The position numbers and the translations under genes are program-made. A DNA stretch of 9,357 nt from an uncultured Rhodospirillaceae bacterium (GTDB taxonomy: Bacteria; Pseudomonadota; Alphaproteobacteria; Thalassobaculales; Thalassobaculaceae): the NCBI GenBank assembly GCA_937891725.1, contig CALAHL010000852.1, positions 1-9,357 of the forward strand. The letters run 5' to 3'. This document shows, in pieces, positions 6,497-9,357 of the stretch. Each line of letters opens with the position of its first letter. The first letter of the stretch is position 1. Below the pieces are notes generated by a model. It had not been told where the DNA came from, ran no database searches, and saw nothing but the letters and a program-made list of their open reading frames with translations.

Positions 6497-7420
6497 ATGT
6501 CCGAGTTCGAGGAGCGGATTTCGGAGATCAGAGCTTTCAACCGCTTCTACACCCGCCATGTGGGTGGCTTGAACGAGGGATTGCTGGAAAGCAGCTTCTC
6601 GCTGGCGGAGACCCGGTTGCTGTACGAACTGGCGCATCACGATCATCTGACGTCCACCGATCTGGTGCGGGAACTGCGGCTCGATCCCGGCTACCTCAGT
6701 CGGTTGCTGAAGAGTTTTCGGGATCGGGGGCTTGTCGAAACTACACCGGCACCGGAGGACGGGCGGAAGGCGCTGATCCGGCTGACCGAGAGTGGCCGGG
6801 CCGCCTTCGCGCCGTTGAACGCGCGCTCCCGCGACGAGGTCGCGGGATATCTCGGTCCGATGTCGGAGAGCGACCAGCGACGGCTGGTGGCGGCGATGGC
6901 GACAATCCGGAGCGTGCTGGACCCTGTGGCGCCGACGGTCCCGACCCACCTGATCCGCCCGCATCGGCCGGGCGATATCGGTTGGGTGATCCACCGGCAT
7001 GCCGTGCTGTACCAGGAGGAATATCAGTGGGACGGAAGTTTCGAGACGTTGGTCGCAGAGATCGGCGCGGCCTTCCTCAAGAACTTCAACCCGAAAGACG
7101 ATTGCTGCTGGATCGCCGAGCGTGATGGGTTCATCGCCGGCTCGGTCTTCGTGGTCCGGGCCGATGAAACCACCGCGAAGCTGCGTTTGCTCTATGTCGA
7201 ACCGTCGGCGCGCGGGGCCGGACTTGGACGGCGGCTGGTGGAGGAGGCGATGCGGTTCGCGCGCGGTGCCGGCTATCTCCGGATGACGCTGTGGACCAAC
7301 GATGTGCTGACGGCCGCCCGCACGATCTATCAATCGTGCGGGTTCGATCTGGTCGACAGCACTCCGCATCACAGTTTCGGCAAGGATCTGGTGGCGCAGA
7401 CCTGGGAACGGGATCTGTGA
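6497..7420 (+). CDS. MarR-family regulator fused to a GNAT N-acetyltransferase
   Basis: A 307-residue fusion. The N-terminal MarR domain (~1-145) has a winged helix: the helix-turn-helix lies around residues 52-74 (LTSTDLVREL, LDPGYLSRLLKSF) and the wing contains PEDGRK (86-91). The C-terminal GNAT domain (~150-300) opens with THLIRPHRPGDIGWV and has the acetyl-CoA phosphate loop RGAGLG (239-244) within LLYVEPSARGAG. Such fusions are known as single-component regulators, with the acetyltransferase acting on a small molecule or protein, but the substrates are mostly unknown. I start at ATG 6497 because AGGAGG (6486-6491) lies 5 bases upstream. An in-frame GTG at 6491 overlaps that site and is less likely. 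It is divergent from the UxaA-type gene and heads a plus-strand run, overlapping the permease start by 4 bases, so it probably regulates itself and one or both runs. Confidence 0.92.
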   Translation: MSEFEERISEIRAFNRFYTRHVGGLNEGLLESSFSLAETRLLYELAHHDHLTSTDLVRELRLDPGYLSRLLKSFRDRGLVETTPAPEDGRKALIRLTESGRAAFAPLNARSRDEVAGYLGPMSESDQRRLVAAMATIRSVLDPVAPTVPTHLIRPHRPGDIGWVIHRHAVLYQEEYQWDGSFETLVAEIGAAFLKNFNPKDDCCWIAERDGFIAGSVFVVRADETTAKLRLLYVEPSARGAGLGRRLVEEAMRFARGAGYLRMTLWTNDVLTAARTIYQSCGFDLVDSTPHHSFGKDLVAQTWERDL

Positions 7421-8343
7421 TCTCGCCAAAAAGGCTGGCTCTGATCTCGGCCATGGCCACCGGAGTCCAGGTGGGGGCCGCGATCTTCGCAAGCCGCCTG
7501 GCGGTTGCCGATCTGGGTCCGACGGCCCTGGCCATGCTGCGCTACGGAATAGGCGCGATGATCCTGCTGCCGATTGCCGCGGTGATGGGCACGCTGCGGG
7601 TCCGACGGCACGATCTGTTGCCGATAGCATTCCTGGGCATCGGGCAGTTCGGTATCCTGATCGCGCTGTTGAATTTCGCCTTGCTGCATCTGAGCGCCGC
7701 GCGGGTGGCACTGGTGTTCGCGACCTTGCCGATCCTGACCATGCTGGTCGCAGCGTCCCTTGGCCGGGAAACGCTGAGCCTGCGGAAGACCTTAGGTATC
7801 CTCGTCACCCTGGTCGGTGTGGCGGCGGCTCTCTGGGACGGCCTGGTCGAAGGTGGCGGTGCGATGCCGTGGCTCGGCGTCGGGGCGACGCTGGCAAGCG
7901 CGCTCGTCGGGGCAGTCTGCTCGATTTTCTATGGCCCCTATGTTCGGCGTTATTCTCCCGTGAAGATCAGCGCATTGGCGATGACCTTCTCTGTGGTCTT
8001 TCTCCTCTGCCTGACGCCGCTTGACCCGCCGCCGGGAGGGCTGAGCGGCGCGGCGGGGGCGCCGTGGGGAGCAGTGTTGTTTGTGGGCGCATCCAGCGGG
8101 CTCGGCTATGTGATGTGGACCTTCGCCCTGAAGGAATTGCCGGCAACGGACGTCACGATCTTTATGTGCCTGAGTCCGGTCACCGCCACCGCACTCGACG
8201 CGCTAATCCTCGGCAGGCCTCCCGGTCCGGGGCTGCTGGTGGGTTTGGTCGCGGTGGCGTCCGGACTCTATCTGGCCCTTCGCAGCACCGACCCTCTTGC
8301 GCCAGCGGTCGGCTCGGTCCTAACTCCCCCTAAAGATCGATAA
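7417..8343 (+). CDS. EamA/DMT-family permease
   Basis: The 308-residue membrane protein has about ten hydrophobic helices and the internal duplication of EamA drug/metabolite transporters. The first half begins ISPKRLALISAMATGVQVG and carries GPTALAMLRYGIGAMILLP (28-46 approx.) and LSAARVALVFATLPILTML. The second half begins near the GAMPWLGVGATLAS stretch and includes ALKELPATDVTIFMCLSPV. I choose GTG 7417-7419, overlapping the regulator's TGA (GTGA, 4 bases), because the protein then starts just before the first membrane helix. Longer upstream in-frame reading lies within the regulator gene and gives non-membrane sequence. A purine-rich GGGAACGGG sits just upstream. Bacterial EamA proteins often export amino acids or other metabolites, which would fit the neighbouring PLP enzyme, but cargo and direction are not shown by the sequence. 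Confidence 0.88.
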   Translation: MISPKRLALISAMATGVQVGAAIFASRLAVADLGPTALAMLRYGIGAMILLPIAAVMGTLRVRRHDLLPIAFLGIGQFGILIALLNFALLHLSAARVALVFATLPILTMLVAASLGRETLSLRKTLGILVTLVGVAAALWDGLVEGGGAMPWLGVGATLASALVGAVCSIFYGPYVRRYSPVKISALAMTFSVVFLLCLTPLDPPPGGLSGAAGAPWGAVLFVGASSGLGYVMWTFALKELPATDVTIFMCLSPVTATALDALILGRPPGPGLLVGLVAVASGLYLALRSTDPLAPAVGSVLTPPKDR

Positions 8344-8357
8344 AGGGAGGAAAAAAC

Positions 8358-9098
8358 ATGACCGGACGGTTGCAAGGAAAGAAAGCGCTGATCACAGCGG
8401 CTGCCAACGGGATCGGCAAGGCAAGCGTTGAGGCCTTCGCGGCCGAGGGCGCGCAGGTGATCGCCACCGATATCAATGCCGACGCGCTGAAAGCGCTCGA
8501 TGGTATGCCCGGTGTCACGACGCGCCTTTTGAATGTGCTGAAGCCCGAGGAGATCACGGCAGCCGCGGCCCAAATCGGTGCGGTCGACGTGTTGTTCAAC
8601 TGCGCCGGCTTCGTGCATCACGGCACGGTTCTGGACACCGACGAGGATGCCTTCGATTTCTCGATGAATCTGAACGTGAAGGCGATGTACCGGATGATCC
8701 GCGCCTTCCTGCCGGCGATGATCGAGAACGGCGGCGGGTCGATCGTGAACATGTCCTCGGTCTCCTCGACCGTAAAAGGCATTCCGTTCCGCTTTGTCTA
8801 CGGCACCTCGAAGGCGGCGGTGATCGGCCTGACCAAATCGGTCTCGGCGGATTTCCTGCGCCAGGGCATCCGCTGCAACGCGATCTGTCCGGGCACGGTG
8901 CAGTCCCCGTCCCTGGACGCGCGCATCAATGCGTTCGACGACCCGGTGCAGGCCCGCAAGGATTTCATCGCGCGCCAACCGCTCGGCCGGCTCGGCACGG
9001 CGGAGGAGATCGCGGCCCTCGCACTCTATCTCGCGGCCGATGAAAGCGCCTATACCACCGGTCAGCACTTCATCATCGACGGAGGGATCGCCGGGTGA
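8358..9098 (+). CDS. DHRS6/BDH2-like short-chain dehydrogenase (2-keto-3-deoxy-L-fuconate or hydroxy-acid dehydrogenase type)
   Basis: A complete 246-residue classical SDR. The cofactor loop is TAAANGIG (13-20), with Ala14 in place of the usual Gly, a feature shared with DHRS6. D38 at the end of beta-2 (IATDI) favours NAD(H); NCAG (81-84) and the S134/Y148/K152 catalytic set are present. The sequence closely follows human DHRS6/BDH2 as I remember it (VLFN-AGFVHHGTVLD, FSMNLNV, KAAVIGLTKSV, GIRCN, CPGTV). R145, R189 and R206 align with the arginines reported to bind the carboxylate there. Bacterial relatives include 2-keto-3-deoxy-L-fuconate dehydrogenases, so oxidation or reduction of a small hydroxy/keto acid is likely. 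GGGAGG (8345-8350) lies 7 bases before the ATG. It begins 14 bases after the permease and its TGA overlaps the next gene's GTG. Family very secure, exact substrate not. Confidence 0.92.
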   Translation: MTGRLQGKKALITAAANGIGKASVEAFAAEGAQVIATDINADALKALDGMPGVTTRLLNVLKPEEITAAAAQIGAVDVLFNCAGFVHHGTVLDTDEDAFDFSMNLNVKAMYRMIRAFLPAMIENGGGSIVNMSSVSSTVKGIPFRFVYGTSKAAVIGLTKSVSADFLRQGIRCNAICPGTVQSPSLDARINAFDDPVQARKDFIARQPLGRLGTAEEIAALALYLAADESAYTTGQHFIIDGGIAG

Positions 9099-9357
9099 CC
9101 GTCACGCTTGAGACCATCAAGGCCGCAGCCGCCCGCATCGAAGGCAAGGTCCGCCTCACCCCGGTGATGCGGGCCGCCCCGATGCGGAACGATCCGGCGC
9201 CCGGTGCCGAGCTGGTGCTCAAGCTGGATTCCCTGCAGCCGACCGGCAGCTTCAAGGTCCGAGGAGCGGTCAACACCCTGCTGTCGCTGACGCCCGAACA
9301 GGTCGAGCGCGGCCTGATCACGGCCAGCGGCGGCAATCACGGTCTGGCGGTCGCCTA
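9095..9357 (+). CDS. Threonine/serine dehydratase-like PLP enzyme (fold type II), N-terminal part
   Basis: The 87 complete codons start at GTG 9095-9097, overlapping the SDR stop by 4 bases (GTGA), with GGAGG (9081-9085) 9 bases upstream, and run off the right edge. K54 in QPTGSFKVRGA is the expected PLP Schiff-base lysine, and SGGNHG (78-83) is the glycine-rich/asparagine loop that holds the cofactor phosphate and ring. VRLTPVMRA near the N-terminus is also typical of the threonine dehydratase/serine racemase group. Members deaminate hydroxy-amino acids such as threonine, serine or hydroxyaspartate, or racemise serine; catabolic forms lack the C-terminal ACT domains, but that end is not visible. 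Tight coupling to the SDR suggests they act on related compounds. The ASGGNHG variant (rather than ASAGNHAQG) argues against biosynthetic IlvA. Confidence 0.85.
   Translation, partial: MTVTLETIKAAAARIEGKVRLTPVMRAAPMRNDPAPGAELVLKLDSLQPTGSFKVRGAVNTLLSLTPEQVERGLITASGGNHGLAVA

Noticed and set aside
7291..7416. 42-residue N-terminal extension of the EamA permease inside the regulator gene
   Set aside because: The extension is polar and Arg/Gln/Ser-rich shadow sequence; the GTG at 7417 starts just before the first membrane helix and forms a typical GTGA overlap.
6458..7711. A 417-codon minus-strand frame opposite the MarR-GNAT and permease genes
   Set aside because: It crosses two well-supported genes and has no domain-like sequence.
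1..9357. CRISPR arrays, tRNA/rRNA genes, insertion sequences or phage genes
   Set aside because: No regularly spaced repeats, tRNA-like cloverleaf with conserved T-loop, transposase or phage motif was seen.

Overview
The window is GC-rich, tightly packed bacterial DNA with short intergenic gaps, strong purine-rich Shine-Dalgarno sites, and several GTG starts or 4-base GTGA overlaps. Gene content (fused UxaA-type dehydratase, pentonate-type IlvD/Edd dehydratase, MarR-GNAT fusion regulator, AEC and EamA transporters) and codon style suggest an alphaproteobacterium, perhaps of the Rhodospirillales/Rhodobacterales type. That placement is inferred from style; there is no rRNA or other marker here.

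Layout. (1) 1-339, minus strand: N-terminal part of a small secreted protein, cut by the window edge. (2) 451-2184, plus strand: a stand-alone IlvD/Edd-family sugar-acid dehydratase, divergent from (1). (3) 2192-2257: an imperfect inverted repeat between convergent genes, probably a bidirectional terminator. It also supplies the stop codon and last codons of queG. (4) 2237-6324, minus strand: a four-gene run, in transcription order a UxaA-family altronate/galactarate dehydratase-like enzyme, an AEC-family permease, a NUDIX hydrolase and epoxyqueuosine reductase QueG. (5) 6325-6496: a divergent control region with an AT-rich 27-base dyad and a candidate promoter. (6) 6497-9357, plus strand: a run of MarR-GNAT fusion regulator, EamA/DMT permease, DHRS6/BDH2-like short-chain dehydrogenase, and the start of a threonine/serine dehydratase-like PLP enzyme that runs off the end. 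Two of its three junctions are GTGA overlaps.

How they may work together. The UxaA-type and IlvD-type enzymes both belong to families that dehydrate sugar acids to 2-keto-3-deoxy acids. The short-chain dehydrogenase belongs to a group that includes 2-keto-3-deoxy-L-fuconate 4-dehydrogenases. A plausible inference is a sugar-acid or hydroxy-acid catabolic locus, with AEC and/or EamA proteins moving the organic acid and the MarR-GNAT protein acting at the shared dyad. No aldolase, hydrolase or kinase to finish a pathway is in view, and no substrate can be assigned from sequence alone. NUDIX and QueG look like housekeeping genes at the tail of the minus-strand run.
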